In this document: positions 15,141 to 29,268 of the stretch, in pieces | How the letters are laid out: every line of letters starts with the position of its first letter | Numbering within the stretch: position 1 is the first letter of the stretch | From: Unio delphinus | Lineage: Eukaryota; Mollusca; Bivalvia; Unionida; Unionidae | Length of the DNA stretch: 64,000 bases | Direction of reading: 5' to 3' | NCBI GenBank assembly: GCA_029339505.1 | Contig: JAQISU010000123.1 | Span: 310,001 to 374,000 of the forward strand | Notes under the pieces: generated by a model | Told to the model about the DNA's origin: nothing | Database searches by the model: none | The model's input: the letters and a program-made list of their open reading frames with translations, nothing else | Made by a program: the position numbers and the translations under genes

Positions 15141-16964
15141 GGTCCAAAGGATGTTACAGCATTTTTAGTAGAACAAGATCTTCTATATTTGTACATGTTG
15201 CAATTTCATCACCAGGATAACATTGATTAACTGATGAACACGAAATTTCCTTGCAATTAAATTGGTTTCTCTGCAAGGATGTACATAATTATAATAATGA
15301 TAGCGCATCAATTTAAAGTTTCCCTTCAGTCTCATTGCATACCAAAAGATGATGAAAATCTTTAAGGTTGAATTCACCCGCTCTGACCATGTTTGTTTTT
15401 CTTCCATATATTTTTCTAAGTTTTCTAATTTTATTTTTCCTTGTCACACTTTAACATTATATAGGTCATAATAGGACATATGTTGGCCATCAATACACGC
15501 TCATAAATTTTACCATATTTTAAGCAGTTATCGTCTTATCCGCGGGAGTCAAAGCCACGTTAATGTTTTCTAAGGTTACAAAAACACAACGTTAACTTTT
15601 CCTATGGAACCGTTAGTTGTTAGTTACTGGAAATATTTCATTAAATATTTTAAAAAAATGTATTTGTTTTCTAGGTCGCAATTAGGAAATAAATTATAAT
15701 CAATATTTGAAAAGGGCATTTCCAAGACCATCTAGCTGCAGAACCAGTTGGGCTTCACAACGATCTAAAGTATTAAGTTCAAATTTGATCCAGAAAATAA
15801 TGCTGCATGCTTTGTTTAAAATCAACGTATATTAAGTTTTAGACGTTGACTGACTTAAACTGTATCGATCAAAATACATGCAAGCAGTTTCATGAATGTC
15901 TCGTGAAAGAATATTCTAGAAAACTGATCAATGGTAGTCCCGCATTTCAATTGCTGGACAAGGACAATTAAGAATAACGGATTTTTTTTCAGACCAAAGA
16001 GCAGTTTATACATTAATTTTAAAGTACAAGAGAATTAGGCTACTTGTAATTTTTAACTTAAATAGGGTCGTATTTGTTGAAACAGAATTGAAAACGTGGT
16101 ATCAAACAGTTGATCTATATCTAAGTAATCTGTTGAATATTACCGTTGGTAATTCCTGCCATCTATATATACATTTGACTCATTTTGTACAAATATATTA
16201 TTCACATTTAGCAAAACCACTGAAATTCCCCAAATGGAATGTAACAGTAGCACAGCATTTGTATTTGGTAACACGACAGAATATATGTGAAAATTATGCA
16301 GCCTTAATTTATATCCGTCCTTGACAGTACCCGTATCTTTTACTGTCCACTCCGATAGCATCGTGATGTCAGCTAGACCAATCGTGAAAGCTGAAACGGT
16401 TTCACATGCATCAATTAGTGAACACTGATATATAGTGTTAGTTTATTTATCAAATAATGTTAGGACATTCAGAAAAGAAGGACAAACGCCGTACAAGTAA
16501 AAAAAAAAAACGTAGTCAAATGGTAGCTGATTTCTATGACGTAAGAAAAATACTCCTCTTTCCCATATATTTTTTTATGTCAGCGTCAGGAGTTTCTTAA
16601 TTGCTACAGTTGGGGGTGGTTTTCAAACATCGTGTTATGAACTACAACTAATGCATTATATTTCTAGGAGTGATGGATAAAACAAATAACAATTAGCCAT
16701 CTGGACGTGTTTTTTTGTGTGTACGTATAAAGGCTTCATGTCTTTTAAATCAAATTTAATTATATAATAATTAGTAATTATGAATCAGAAATGCATACAA
16801 CTTACTGGAAGTTGCAGGCACACGAGTCTGGAGAGAATAAAGATCGGATTAGGCAAAAAGATTATTGGATAGGATTGAAGAACATTATACTAGGTACGAA
16901 TCCCTGCACGTACCGCATACAATTACGAATCTTTTTGTGGTTTTGTTTTGTTTGTTTAACAACT
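15141..16964. other. No gene seen
   Basis: AT-rich non-coding sequence. The short open frames at 15.2, 16.1 and 16.8 kb show no domain and no coding-like conservation that I can judge. Confidence 0.5.
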
Positions 16965-17185
16965 ACTTTCAGCACATGATAAACAATGCATGGCAGACAA
17001 TATATTTGGTACAGGAAAACCCCGCGAATAACCCGGAAATACCACAGACCAACGGGAAACTCGTGGCAAGGTTTCTCACATACCCGTTTGCCGAGCCGAT
17101 ATTCGAACCTACGCCGACAAAACGCGTGATGTTAGTGATGTATATAGGCAATCGCCATCGACCATTCAGTTGCCCCTAATCACGA
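16965..17185 (+). repeat. Dispersed repeat copy (family also at 44.65 and 60.6 kb)
   Basis: It contains AGGTTTCTCACATACCC and a following TTGCCGAG..CGAAC region that resembles the copies at 44648-44845 and 60608-60850. It is the most diverged of the three. Probably an old non-autonomous retroposon. Confidence 0.4.
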
Positions 17186-17196
17186 ATCTACATGAA

Positions 17197-17434
17197 CACT
17201 CTGGTGGCCAAGTGGTTAAAGCGTCAGCATCGGATGCGAGAGGTCGCGGGTTCGAACCCCTGCCGAATCATCCCAAATACTTATAAAATGGTAATTACAG
17301 CTGCCTGTAAGGATAGGTCGGTCTCGTGCCAGCTGCATGATGCCCCAGTGCTGGACATCATAGCCACACTGCAGACATTGTAGCGATATTACGGAAAAAT
17401 TGTTAAAGCTACTGAAAATCCAAATGACACACAT
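17197..17434 (+). repeat. tRNA-headed SINE, plus strand
   Basis: The head has an A box (GTGGCCAAGTGGTTAAAGCG) and a B box (GGGTTCGAACCCC). The body carries GATGCCCCAGTGCTGGACAT, shared with the other SINE copies, and it ends near AAATGACACACATC. Pol III promoter boxes are intact, but tRNA function is not implied. Confidence 0.8.
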
Positions 17435-17481
17435 CTACAACGACTAAATTTGCAGGACTTGTGTACAAGAAAAAAAGAACC

Positions 17482-17790
17482 ACTCCGGTGGCCTAGTGGT
17501 TAGAGCGTCCGCCTCAGAAGCGGGAGGTCGTGGGCTCGATCCACGGCCGAGTCATATAATTAAAAAAATGGTACTAAAAGCCTCGCTTGGAGCTCAGCAT
17601 AAAGAGGTTAGTGTTAGGACTGGTCGGCTTGTTGTCAAGATAATATGAATGGATGGGACGTCATGCTACATGTCTGCGGCATGTGCCCCTGTGCTATACA
17701 TCATTTAAAAATATCACTGTAGACACCGTAGCGATATGACTGAAAAGTTATTAAAGCTACATTAAAAATCCAAATTACACACACTGAAAA
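17482..17790 (+). repeat. tRNA-headed SINE, plus strand, second copy
   Basis: Head: GGTGGCCTAGTGGTTAGAGC and GGGCTCGATCC. Body: GACTGGTCGGCTTGTTGTCA and CATGCTACATGTCTGCGGCA. Tail: AAATCCAAATTACACACAC. It stands about 50 bp after the previous copy in the same orientation. Confidence 0.8.
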
Positions 17791-17929
17791 AAAAAGCGAT
17801 GCGTTTACACGTTTAGTTTGACAATAACTCACAATCTGACTTCTCACTTTAACCTAGGCAACTGTAAAACAATGTAGTTAATTATGTAAGCGTGTGTGAT
17901 TTGGATTTTTCACTTAAGCTATAAAAATG

Positions 17930-18560
17930 ATTCATATCGTAGTCAGGTGTCAATACGTTTATTCGCTCCGGAGGAAAAGTGATATGATTTTCAAGATGTC
18001 TGCTGTTGTGCTCATTTTGCATGTCACAATGGAACCATTTTCAGTTAGGACCATCTTGATAGGTCATAAGTAAATTGCCATGTTGATTTGACCATCCTGT
18101 CAGGAATAACGATAACACGATCTGCAAACTGTTCGCAGTGACGGTCATATTATACATCAGATAGGTACCCTTTTCTTTTAGGACCAACATCACGAGTCTT
18201 CTGGTGAAAACCTAATTTCAAAATGAATTAAAGATCTTGATTATTTATAATATTTTCAAAATGGTTCCTCTGGCGGCCACATAACGCGTCAGATTGGTAC
18301 TAGCGTGATATGGGACCAACCGGACATGACAATAAACCTTTAACAAAACCACCATCTTAAAATGACCATCCATTCATCAAAGGCAGCGATAATAATATTT
18401 TCAAGATGGCCACTATGTTTGCCATATATGATGTCCCAGTAATACCGTTTTCATTTAGGACTGCATGAGGCCATGTGATGAATGTACGTACAATTCCAAG
18501 AACTTTAGGAAGAGCAGCAATGCAATAACTTGTGCCACCTCTTCTAACTGCTGATGCAGA
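17930..18560 (+). repeat. Diverged repeat shared with ~38.3-38.68 kb
   Basis: Blocks such as GACCATCCATTCA, GCGATAATAATATTTTCAAG and ATGGCCAC recur inside this stretch and again at 38.33-38.68 kb. It looks like an old, internally repetitive dispersed element. No coding potential seen. Confidence 0.4.
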
Positions 18561-18928
18561 TCAAACTCAATTCGAGACCTCGAAATAAGTTTAAAATGAA
18601 TTAATCCCAAGTACAATTATGCGGCAGAAACTGCCCAATGCGTAAAAGGACGGACTATCAAGAGTAAAATGTTTAAGAAGAAATATCGCCTTAGTCCACT
18701 AGGCCCTGACATTGTATGATACTGAAGCCAAATTTCAAAACATGGACAGACCGGTGAATTGATGGACAAACCGATGGATGAACAAGTGAATACCATTGGG
18801 TCAAAAAATATAATAATAAAATAAAATAAGCATTCCTTCATTACATACTGTTTAAATGTTTTTTCTTCTTACTAATGATATGGTTTGAAAGTTAGATTTA
18901 GAAATAAGGTAAAAGTAATTGGAAGAGC

Positions 18929-18933
<5 letters not shown>

Positions 18934-18990
<57 letters not shown>
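18934..18990. repeat. (GA)n microsatellite
   Basis: A nearly pure GA dinucleotide run of about 57 bp. Confidence 0.97.
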
Positions 18991-18994
<4 letters not shown>

Positions 18995-20728
18995 ATTGCA
19001 AGCAAGTAGTGCAACTTGCATTTATTGCTTCAAGCTGTGTACAGAGTAAGGTGGGTCATTTAATACATGGCTCATTTCCTATATGCGATTACATGTAAAA
19101 AATAAAAATCTTTGTATTTACAGAACAACACCCACCCCCCAACAAATACTGAACAATTCACATACCATTTAACAACAACCAGACAATGCTGATTTTGACA
19201 AGTCGCTTAATACAAAATACAATAATCACAGGATAATGTTACAAAATTTGTTCAATATTCAAACTTGCATGCACTAGTTTGTTGAGAAAAAAGGGATAAA
19301 AGGATGTCTTGTGAGCAATGTTGGCGGGTGATGATTATCCCTGCTTAGGCAATACTGAAAATATGCTGTGGGTTTGTTTCAAAATGAAAACCGTTTATAG
19401 TTAGAACATATCTGCAAAATCTGGGTTTCAAATGGCATCAGAAATGGTGTCGGGTGCATACCCTCCATGCATAGTCTTGTCAAGCAATAGAAGATAACCA
19501 TGTTTTATTTTGGTTGTTCAATCAGATACATAAAAACAGAAACATTAAGACAGAACATAACAGCCTTTGCACATGAAACCTATAATATTAATATGGCATA
19601 ATCATACATATTTTTCACATCCATTCCACAAGGATTTAAGATTTCCAAAATATGCTACCATAACTGAGGCATACATACACACTCCCACTTTTGCTAGTTA
19701 AACGAGTGTTCCATGTAAATTGGTAGCATGCCTATTAACAAATATGATTATAAGTGTTTTGGGACATCTGACAAACAGGAGTTATAAAAACTAATTATTT
19801 TTGTTTTGTTAGGCCAACATTTGTGGTGGATCTAGAATGGAAGCAATAACTTTTGCTTTAGGGTCCATACTGATCAAACTGCTTGACCTTTAATTGTTAA
19901 TCAATCTTTAATCTAATAGTAATTAACTGAAATATTTAATGTTTATGTGTGCATGTGAAGAAATGAGTTGGATTACAAAATAAATGAGCAAACTGGTGAC
20001 ATGGTACATTATTTAAAAGTGTTTCTTTTTCAATTACATGTTTGTTCTTTGGCAGAAATTTTATTCTGGATCAAAAGAAAAATATTGTCTGGAAAGTAAC
20101 ACAGTATTGTAATCATGAAACCTTAGGTTTTGCTGCTTTTTCTTAATTAGATGAGCAATTTACATAAACAACATAATTTCAGAAATATGGTAAACTTGCT
20201 ACGATTTTTTTCAGATTGCCAAAGTGTTACAATTATTATGCAAGCAATAGAAGCAGTGGAACACGACACATGAACCAATAATTCTCCCATTATACAATGT
20301 TTCAAAACACTAATAAGTATCCTATATGACACACTGAAAAATTTGAGTCCAAAAATTGACAACCTGGATTCTGCCAAACTTAAAGAGCATTGGACAACGG
20401 TGAGGGAAAACAAATGGATAACTGTATCTCAATCATATCTCATCACAATGTACAGGTTCATGGTGTGGCATTTATTTGCATACACATAAATGCATTTTAA
20501 CCAATGGTTACACAACATGAATATTTTACTTATCTAGAAGGCACTGTACAAAAGCAAGTTCCATAAAACAAGACTATGTAATGTATATTTACTGTCAAAA
20601 ACCCTTCCTTAAATGCTTTTACTATTCTCATTTGCCCAAGAATTAATGTCATATTTTAACACACACTACATACAGCAAACGGGATTGATCAGCACAAATA
20701 TGACACATTAAATGAGGAATTTCACCAT

Positions 20729-20796
<68 letters not shown>

Positions 20797-22827
20797 TTAA
20801 AGTGAGTAGCATCCAAAATTTTGATGTTTTGTTCAGAGAAAAAAGAATGGAATCATATCAACAGTAAAACGAATAACCTGGTATATAGACTGCACATGAA
20901 TATCTTTGAGCTCTCAATTTTCAATATTAGGAACATGAATTCTCCATTACATGCATCGTCTATCAACTAAGCAGCAGTTAAAAATTAACAAGAATTTTAT
21001 TTGTTTATACTTTTCTAGGTGGTCGAAAGAATTAACATGACCTAGTAATATCACACATTCTGTGCAAATTAGAAATTTTCACTCAACAGTCTTTCATGAA
21101 AGCAAAACCCAATACATAATAAAATGTCTGTAAGATACATTTTCTTGTTTCTGTGTAGAAAATGTCTGATTATGGCCTAAAATAAAACAGAAAGAAAAAT
21201 ATCAAACTAGAAAGTCAATCAAGGATCATTCAAATTATCCGATTAGGAATGAAATGTCTCTGGATGAAGAATGATCTGTATATTTATTGCATGTAGATTT
21301 CCACTATCTTTCATAATGAAACAAAAAATCCATGTGTACAATTACTGCCATCAGTTTATGTGCCTGTATTTATTCTAACAAATGCCATATTTCAGAATCT
21401 ATATTTTTACCAAAAAGTTGATATTACCCAAGAACGATGAATTCTAGGCATTTGAGGTTAAAAATTACCTTATGACTGTCACTTTTGTGAACTTTAGTTT
21501 GTTATATACATGTACTGAAACCAGATGACATAAAACTGAAATATATCTGCAATATTTTTTTAACACTGACGGATAATTCAATGTTACCTTGATTTAATCA
21601 TAACTGATCTAAAAAATGATGTACAAGCATCACAACTTCATATAACAAGAAATATCACCTAGATAAAGGCAATGTACGTCTGTTGTTATTTGGGTTCAAC
21701 ATCATTTCTCAATGCAAGATCGACTACACATGGCAACATGTATAACTGTGAGGAAGAACTTGAGAAAACTCTGATACAAACCTAAGAATCAAAGGAAGCA
21801 ATGCACACTTACACAGTACATGCTAAAATTTACCTGTATTATGTTTGCTACCTTCTTTTATTAATACATGTTGCTCCTATTTACAAATGTATGGAGTCAA
21901 GATTTCTAGACATCAATAATTTATAATTTCATTTTGCAAAGAGTTGACTGTCAGATTTTATCAGATTCTAGACATTTTCATGTGACTTTCAAGATCGAAC
22001 GATTTCTACAAAACAATGCTTTTTAATGAATAATTAGAATGATTTCTACACAAACAAGGCTTCTTCATGAATAAGAAGAAATTTCAAAGTAAATTACATG
22101 AAATGTTTTAAGATATATCATCACAAAAAATCATACTATGGAAACATTTAAAACTTCCATGGAAATAAAGATTTTGATGCACAAAGTTGCAACAAACAAT
22201 AAATATTACAGAAGAAAGCAATTCATAATCACTAAAATAAAAGGGAAATTCAACCAGAATTCTACACTACAATTGTGTTTTAATAATATATTTTAATAAT
22301 ATAATAGTGTTTTAGTAACAAAATTGTGTTTTTCAAAACCTGAATCACTTTATTAAATTTAGCTTTAATCAAAGACTCAATATTAAGTTCATGGCTTGGT
22401 TTCACATTATAAAGGCTGATATACACACATGTAATATTTTCTCAGACTTTTCTGGATCTATCTGTTCTGTTCAAGACTTTTTGGACATAGTGAAAACCTC
22501 ACATACAACATAATATTAAATTTTATCTCTACAATGAACCATATAAATGAGCTAGCATTTAACCTATCACAGTAGCAGTCGTTGCTTCTTCAGATTAGAC
22601 TATGTGATATAGTACTAGTCTTCCAAGTAACATTTTACTTGCCATATTCAGAGCTGGAATGCTTAGGTTAATAACCATATCAACTTAAGAAATCAAAACA
22701 ATAAAAGGCAAGCAGCTAGTAAATCAAACTTTAGCTTAAAACCAATAAAGATATTACTTTTGTCTTTTACTTTTTCTTACTAGTTAATACTTGTTTGTAT
22801 TACAACCATGTTGGAAGTATCAGGATA
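18991..22827. other. Long AT-rich non-coding stretch
   Basis: No ORF with recognisable protein character on either strand. The 88-codon minus ORF at 20147-20413 has no domain and looks fortuitous. It holds an (AT)n microsatellite near 20.76 kb. Confidence 0.5.
20734..20794. repeat. (AT)n microsatellite
   Basis: An uninterrupted AT dinucleotide run of about 60 bp. Confidence 0.97.
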
Positions 22828-22835
22828 GTATATAC

Positions 22836-23305
22836 TAGGGCATAACCGACTTTTGATCCAGAAACCGGATTCCACCGGATAGTATGAACTTCCAATTAAT
22901 CAAAGTCGGACAAGGCAGGAACGACCGATTCGGATAATAAAAATAATAAAGTTGAATTTCTATAGCACCGTGTCTAACACTTCGTGTCATACGATAGTGC
23001 GTTAATAAAGTTAAATAAGAAGTCAGAAAAGTCCAATATGGTCAACACAACCATGCTGTGAGACAATCTATTTGAACTGGCGGGTGAAAACCGGATGAAG
23101 CCGGATATGGTAAAGTACTAAGTAACATGCTAGACACGGCAAAACCAGATATCAGAAACCAGAAAACGGAAGATGAAATTTTTTAGAAAACAAAATACAG
23201 ATTTAGCATTTCCGATTAATTGAATCGTATCCAGAATCGGAAAAATTTCATGCCCAAAATCCGGAACCGGAAATCGGTAGAAAAATGCTAATCGGTTATG
23301 CCCTA
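22836..23305. mobile_element. hAT-type MITE, 470 bp
   Basis: Terminal inverted repeats TAGGGCATAACCGA / TCGGTTATGCCCTA, flanked by a perfect 8-bp duplication GTATATAC (22828-22835 and 23306-23313). The interior repeats CCGGAT..CCGGAA-type strings. No transposase coding remains. Confidence 0.92.
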
Positions 23306-23809
23306 GTATATACAGAGTATATTGGTGAACTATCACTAAGATTGATAAAGCAGACCAGTATAATGTTAGTCAAAGTGAAGGTAAAACCTGGATTTAAGTA
23401 CATGAATGTCATACCATGCCATATTAAAAAGGCATGCGCTCCGACTTCTTTGTATGAGGGATAAACAGAATAATAAAAATGCACATGCTGCCACTGCTGA
23501 CACACAGATCAAAATGTTACTTAAAATAGGTCCAAGTATATAGCTCATCTGGATTATAGCTGACTGTTTCACTAAGCAGACATAAGTAGTAGTATAAGAA
23601 TACATCCAATATAAACTTTATACCATGTTGACTGGACCAATTTTACTCTTGTTCTGATATATAAATTCTTCATAAACAATAAGGCATACTAGATATGCAC
23701 AATCTCTTGCTCATTATAAGGTCATTCAAGATAACAATGATAATATACACAACAGATAAAAAAAAAATATGACTTTAAGAGTGGCAATATAACCCAGTAA
23801 AGTATATGC

Positions 23810-24760
23810 AAGATCATCTCATTAACATGCATCAATCTCACTCAAACAGTTTAAGATACTGATGATTGATATTCCAAGTTTGTTCCAAATAAGACAACAA
23901 ATATGGCTTCCAGAAGATTACTATGCATGTAGATTACATGCAAGTATGGATCCCACTAGTTATCAAATCCATCTTAAATCTTGATGATGTAAGCCATTAT
24001 TTCAAGTTGGTCAAAATTTGATCCAAAATATGTACTCCAGAGATGTAACAAACTTAGCCAATCAGAGCAAAGCAACTCATCAATATAAATGCTAGTCGCT
24101 CAAAAACCTGTACATGATCTTGATAATTTAAGCATGTATTCTAAGTGTGATCTAAATCAGATCAGAAATATAGCTTCCAAAGGTAACAAACTCGGTCAAT
24201 CCAATGAAAGATCAATTCATCAATATGCATCGATTTCACATGTATAGTCAAGGATCAAACTGGATCAGAAACATGACCTATATATAGCTCAGCCAGTAAG
24301 ATACAAGATAACCTCATTAATATTCATGGGTCTAACTTGTTATAAAATTATCTAAGATCTTTATGACATAACCCATATTGCATGTTTTATTAACAAAATC
24401 TGATAAAAAATGTTTCTAGATGGGTAATAAACTCAGCCAATCAGATGGAAGATCACCTCTTTAGTTTGCACTGATCTCACCCATTATCAAATTTGTCAGA
24501 GATCTCATATATTTTAAGCATTTCAAAACTGGATCAGAAATATGGCCCCCAGAGTAGTAAGTCGCATGATCATTGGAACAGAAATGTAAACTCGAGAGTG
24601 GTAACAAGGTTAACCAATCAAGTACAAGATCATTCTATTTATTTGCAATCTTGCTCATTATTGAATTTATCTGAGATTTTGAAGGTATAAACCCATATAC
24701 CAGGTCAGACTGACAATGAATCTGAAATTCGGGCTCCAGATTGGTAATGCGCAATTGATT
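23810..24760. repeat. Degenerate tandem array, ~140-190-bp unit
   Basis: At least six diverged units share the order CATCAATATGCATCGATTTC (variants), TTATCAAATTTGTC, GATCAGAAATATGGC and AACTCAGCCAATCAG. Identity between units is low and the period is irregular, so it is an old array or a family of nested insertions. Confidence 0.55.
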
Positions 24761-27076
24761 CCTTGGCACTACAGCCTTGCAGGTGAGCTAAAATTAAAAA
24801 AAAAGTGAAATATTGCTATAACTGTATTGAAATCTAATAAGCCATGTACATATAAATCAAAATAAACATGTTAAATCTCATTTGACTACCTAGTCGTTTT
24901 TTTCCCCAAAACAACTTCTATAAAATGTGTACAATATTTTTAAAAAAAAAAAGGCCTAAAATGCTAACTGGTTCCGTCAACATATCAAATAAGCTTGTCA
25001 AATTTTATTGGTCTACCTGAACTGGTTTTTGGTCATAGGTTTTTGGTTACTCATGCTAACAGTTTTTGACCAAAAACCAATTGAAAAACAGTTAACAATT
25101 GTGTTTTTAAAAAAATGGAAATTTTCTTCTACTACATGTGTATAAAAATATGCTAACCAAATTACATTTGTCAATGTTAAGTGGCTTTGGCACAAATTTC
25201 CAAACAAGCTTCTTCAGATGGACATACATATGAATGTATGGACAAATGGACAGCAAGATGCCCAGATGCAAGTAGTGGGGACATAAAATGCTATCACTTA
25301 ACTATTGCTGTACAATATAAAATGAGGTATGCACATTGCAAAAAAGATATAAATTTTAAAGTTACAAATCTGACAGATCTTATAAGTAGCTAGGAGATTA
25401 ATGTCATTATGCACTAATTTACACAAATATCCCATACAAATTAAATGTTATTATCAAATGAAAGTATTTTGCAATGAAAATAAGCACTATCACATGTGTC
25501 ATTAAAACAGCTGGTGAAAATACTAATTGACTGATTACAGTCTTTACTCAACTACATGTATATTAATTTGGAGAAAAATTAATGATCAAGTGTCATCTAT
25601 ACAGAGAATGAACTACGTGAAATAATACTTTTACAGCATTATTTAAAAATACAGATTCTGTGAACTGAATGAATTTGTACATGATTGTAGCAATTGTCAA
25701 AAATACAACCCAAATTAGGTTCTATTTAATAAAACCAATAAATCTGCCTTCAGTGAAGAATGCAGAGAAAGTTACATAGTGTATACTCGTAGATTAATCA
25801 GATCCAACTGTCAACTGCATAGACTTAGATCTGCCATTTGGTTAGAAGTAATCAGCAAAATGCACACAATGTTATGCTATCACACTGTGTCATGGCAGAT
25901 CAGGGTCTGTTGCCTGCAACTGGACCCAAGATTTAACTGAGTTTATACAGTATATGGTCTCTCATGTATAACAACTGTACAATCGGCTTGCAGATCTGGG
26001 TCTATGCAACCTGATGTGATTGATCAGTAGAACAAATGATACAGACCCTGATATATCATTGCATTTTGCCATGGCAAATCAGAGTCTATTTTGTTTGCAA
26101 CTAGAACCAACTTATAAGCTAATATATAAAGTATTTGGCCTCTCATGCATAACAATGCAATACTGTTGAGGCTATATTTAACACAATCCAACTTAATCTT
26201 TATTGTGCAAATTTATTTTAATCATGTTTTATGTATTATCTTTGGCCTTGTGCATGTCACATAACAAGTTTAATTTGTAATACACTGTACATTAATGGCA
26301 TCCAATCTTTGCACATTCAGCATATCAGCAATAAAAAATTTTCATAATTTGCTGATTGGCATTAAATTTTCATTCTAAAATTTATACAGTTATGGCCAAT
26401 ACAGTTGTCTCATTAAATATATAAAAAATTTATCAAAAAAGTGATTAAAAAATGATTTTCATAAAATGGAAAAATCATTGTGATCCCCCGAAAATCTAAC
26501 CAGATAACCTACATATATCCTACAAGTAAAATTTAATTGAGTGAGTGGTTTTGGTTCAATCTTTGCTAATAAGTTTTTTGAAATGATGGACAGGAGTAAC
26601 AACTGACACGACTAAACCAAGACACCTCTAATTCAGTAACAATTCTGATGTGGTATCAATTGTTTTATATATATCTAAATGTGAGTCATTCAAATTTACA
26701 GATAAAACCAAAAATCTTTATGAAACTCACCAAAAACTGGCCCATTTAAAGGCTCTTTCAAATTAAGTAGAAAAAAAACACCCACACAAAAAACTGTGAC
26801 ATTGGCTGACAAAAAAAACCCTGACTTAATCTGTCATCCTGATTCAGCATATATTATAATTTCTATTTAACTCCTGATTTATTGCCAGTTTCAACAGTGG
26901 CGGAAGTATAGAAAAAAGAATTGCATTCACATTCTAATGATAAAATCAGCTGAAAACAGCTCTTATTTAATGGAAATTTATGAATGCCTCACAAATTGTG
27001 AGAGTACACAAACCCACACAATTATCTTTCCTTTAAAAACATGTAATTTTTCTTCAAAAAGATAACTGGGGGTCTG
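24761..27076. other. 3' flank or 3' UTR of the zinc-finger gene; no other gene seen
   Basis: AT-rich, no coding signal. In the minus sense an AATAAA lies at 26883-26878, about 195 nt beyond the stop codon at 27077, and several others follow, so the transcript may end in this stretch. Confidence 0.4.
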
Positions 27077-29268
27077 TCATTTTTTTCTAAACTTAGCTTG
27101 CCGAGTCGCAGGTGCACTTGATTCATGTAAGGAAATTTTACGTTTAAATTTTCTGGCTGGTGAACTAGAAGACAGACCAATAGAATCTGATGATTCATTC
27201 ATCACAGATTTCTGAGGACTAACAGAGGGGGTTGAAATGAGGAAGTTCCCAGATCGCAGGCTGTACTGATTTTCTGACATCAATGACCAAGAAGTTCCCA
27301 GGCTCTTGCTAACAGACAATGCCAGATTTTGTGACCTTGACCTTGTATCTGGACGAGAGGGACTGGATGATGTAGATACATTTGGACTTTTGCTAGCTGA
27401 TGCAGCCTTGCTGGCATCCGAGTGGACTGACCCTTCCTGATCATCACTTATTGGAGGGGACAATGTAGACACCGAAGTCAGGTCACAAAGTTTAGGAATT
27501 GAAATTGATATAGGGGTTGATTCTGCACTCTTGCTTTGTGCCTGCTCCATTCTGTCATCAGATCTGCTGCCATTCGTTTGTTCTTTTTTCTTTATTTGTG
27601 CACCTGGTTTTGGACTAAACAATGGTGTGTAATCTGGAGAACTGGTAATCTGTTTCTTATATCTACATGCTGAACAACAATCTGAGTGTAGTGACTCATC
27701 ATCAGAGGAAACAGACTTGATAGAAAGCACTTCCTGATCCTTGGGATTCATCTTATTTCTAAATCCATGTTGTTTGCAATTACGAAATGAAGAGCTATTA
27801 AGTGCAGCCTTCACACATGTACACTGTGCTTTCAAGTTGACTTGATGAAACGGGTTGAAAGGTTGGTCATTCAGAATTGCTCTTAATACACTTCCACTGT
27901 TTTTATTCCCCATTTTCTCATCACTATTATGATTCTTGCTTTTGACCACAGAAGCAGACTTATTCAAATGCTCTGTTACAGATAAGCTGTCTGACTTTCT
28001 CATCTTCACAAATGGAATGGGCTGCACATGGGTGGATGCACTCAAATCAAACTTCCATGGTATCTGGTCTAACCTTCCAGCATCTGATGTTACTGATGCC
28101 CCAAGAACTGACAGCTCTGTCAAGAGACTCCGATACAAGGTTAGCTTTTGTTTGGAAACTTCGGCATCAACATCTTCAGACACAACATTTGTTAGGGAAA
28201 GACCATTCCTCATAGTAAATGAGGAAATTTCACTAGACTTTCTTTTCAAACCCAGAATTTTATCAATATTACTAGCTGAGAGGGCTGGGGTTGTTGGAAA
28301 CTGACAAATAGCATCCTCATTTGTCTTGGATTTTGTTATTTTTACCTTATCTTTAAGTTGCTTACTCAAAACTGTAGCAGGAATCCATTTCAACAGATCC
28401 TTTCTAGATACTGGTTCCAGCACAACTGTTAGATCTTTCATTGCTGAAAGTAGCTCCTGGCTTCTCTTGTTAAGACCAGTAGAAAGTCTATCTAGAAATT
28501 CTCTCTTATGCTTTTTGTTAAATTTGTATGCATGATTCAGATACATTGTCTTCCGTCTAGGTTTGTACGAAACAAGGTATCCCTGTGGACGAAATCTTAA
28601 TTTTTCCAAAAACGCATTCTTTACTGGAGTTCTACAGAAATTCTCTGAATCTGTCACGATAGGTAGATTCAGTTCTGACTTGAAGTGCTTCTGAATCCTT
28701 TGTCCAAGCAGGGAAGAGATTGCAATTTGTAACAGGGACAATGATCCCTTTGTAGAAGCTGTTTCTTCCATCTCTTCACTACTATCACTTGCATCACTCA
28801 GTTCACTCATTTGTTCAACAGACTTGTCGACTGATATTGAGTAGCTCAAGCGTTTTTTACTGGTGGTTGGTTCCTCTCGACTTAATTGTGAAATAAGAGA
28901 CCTGGGAGTTCGTGGAGTACAAGGAGACTTTGGTCCTTGACTGTCACTGATATCAAGCACATCACAATCAATTTCCAAACTCCTAGTCCGAGATCTAATT
29001 TTTTCAGCCTTTTGTTTTGGAACAAGATCAAAGAACTTAATGAATTTCTCCAATGGCATCTTGCTTATTGAGTCTCGTTCCATCAACTTTGGGCTTTTTG
29101 TGGGAGGACCACCTTTTGGTTCCATGTCATTAGTGTAACATAGGATTCTCTGAAGTTCTGGTGGTCGGTTGTTACAGTTTGTTTGGTGTTTTCGCACCTC
29201 CTCTTTGGATGTAAACTCCTCTTCACAAAAGTAGCAGATAAAGATCTCAGAGTATGGAAGCCTAGTAC
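27077..29268 (-). CDS. Zinc-finger nuclear protein, large last coding exon
   Basis: On the minus strand an acceptor (tacttttcAG) precedes 29268, and the frame runs 729 codons to a TGA at 27079-27077. The open frame extends upstream into intron, so the ATG at 29296 is not the real start. Near the N-terminus is a C2HC/C2H2-like finger (CYFCEEEF...KEEVRKHQTNC). Then follow Ser/Pro-rich segments with TPRTPRSL, an acidic DASDSSEEMEE stretch, a conserved-looking block (RFRPQGYLVSYKPRRK, YLNHAYKFNKKHKREF), a second Cys/His group (AQCTCVKAA...NCKQHG, SDCCSACRYKK), and a Ser-rich basic tail (ARKFKRKISLHE). It looks like a nuclear, chromatin- or DNA-associated protein; I do not recognise the family. 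It is joined in phase to the exons at 47333 and 54267. Confidence 0.85.

Noticed and set aside
17205..17560. Functional tRNA genes suggested by good A and B boxes
   Set aside because: The boxes head SINE copies whose bodies recur at other sites; cloverleaf pairing is poor and an anticodon arm is not convincing.
20147..20413. 88-codon minus-strand ORF
   Set aside because: No domain, biased AT-rich composition and no splice or promoter context.
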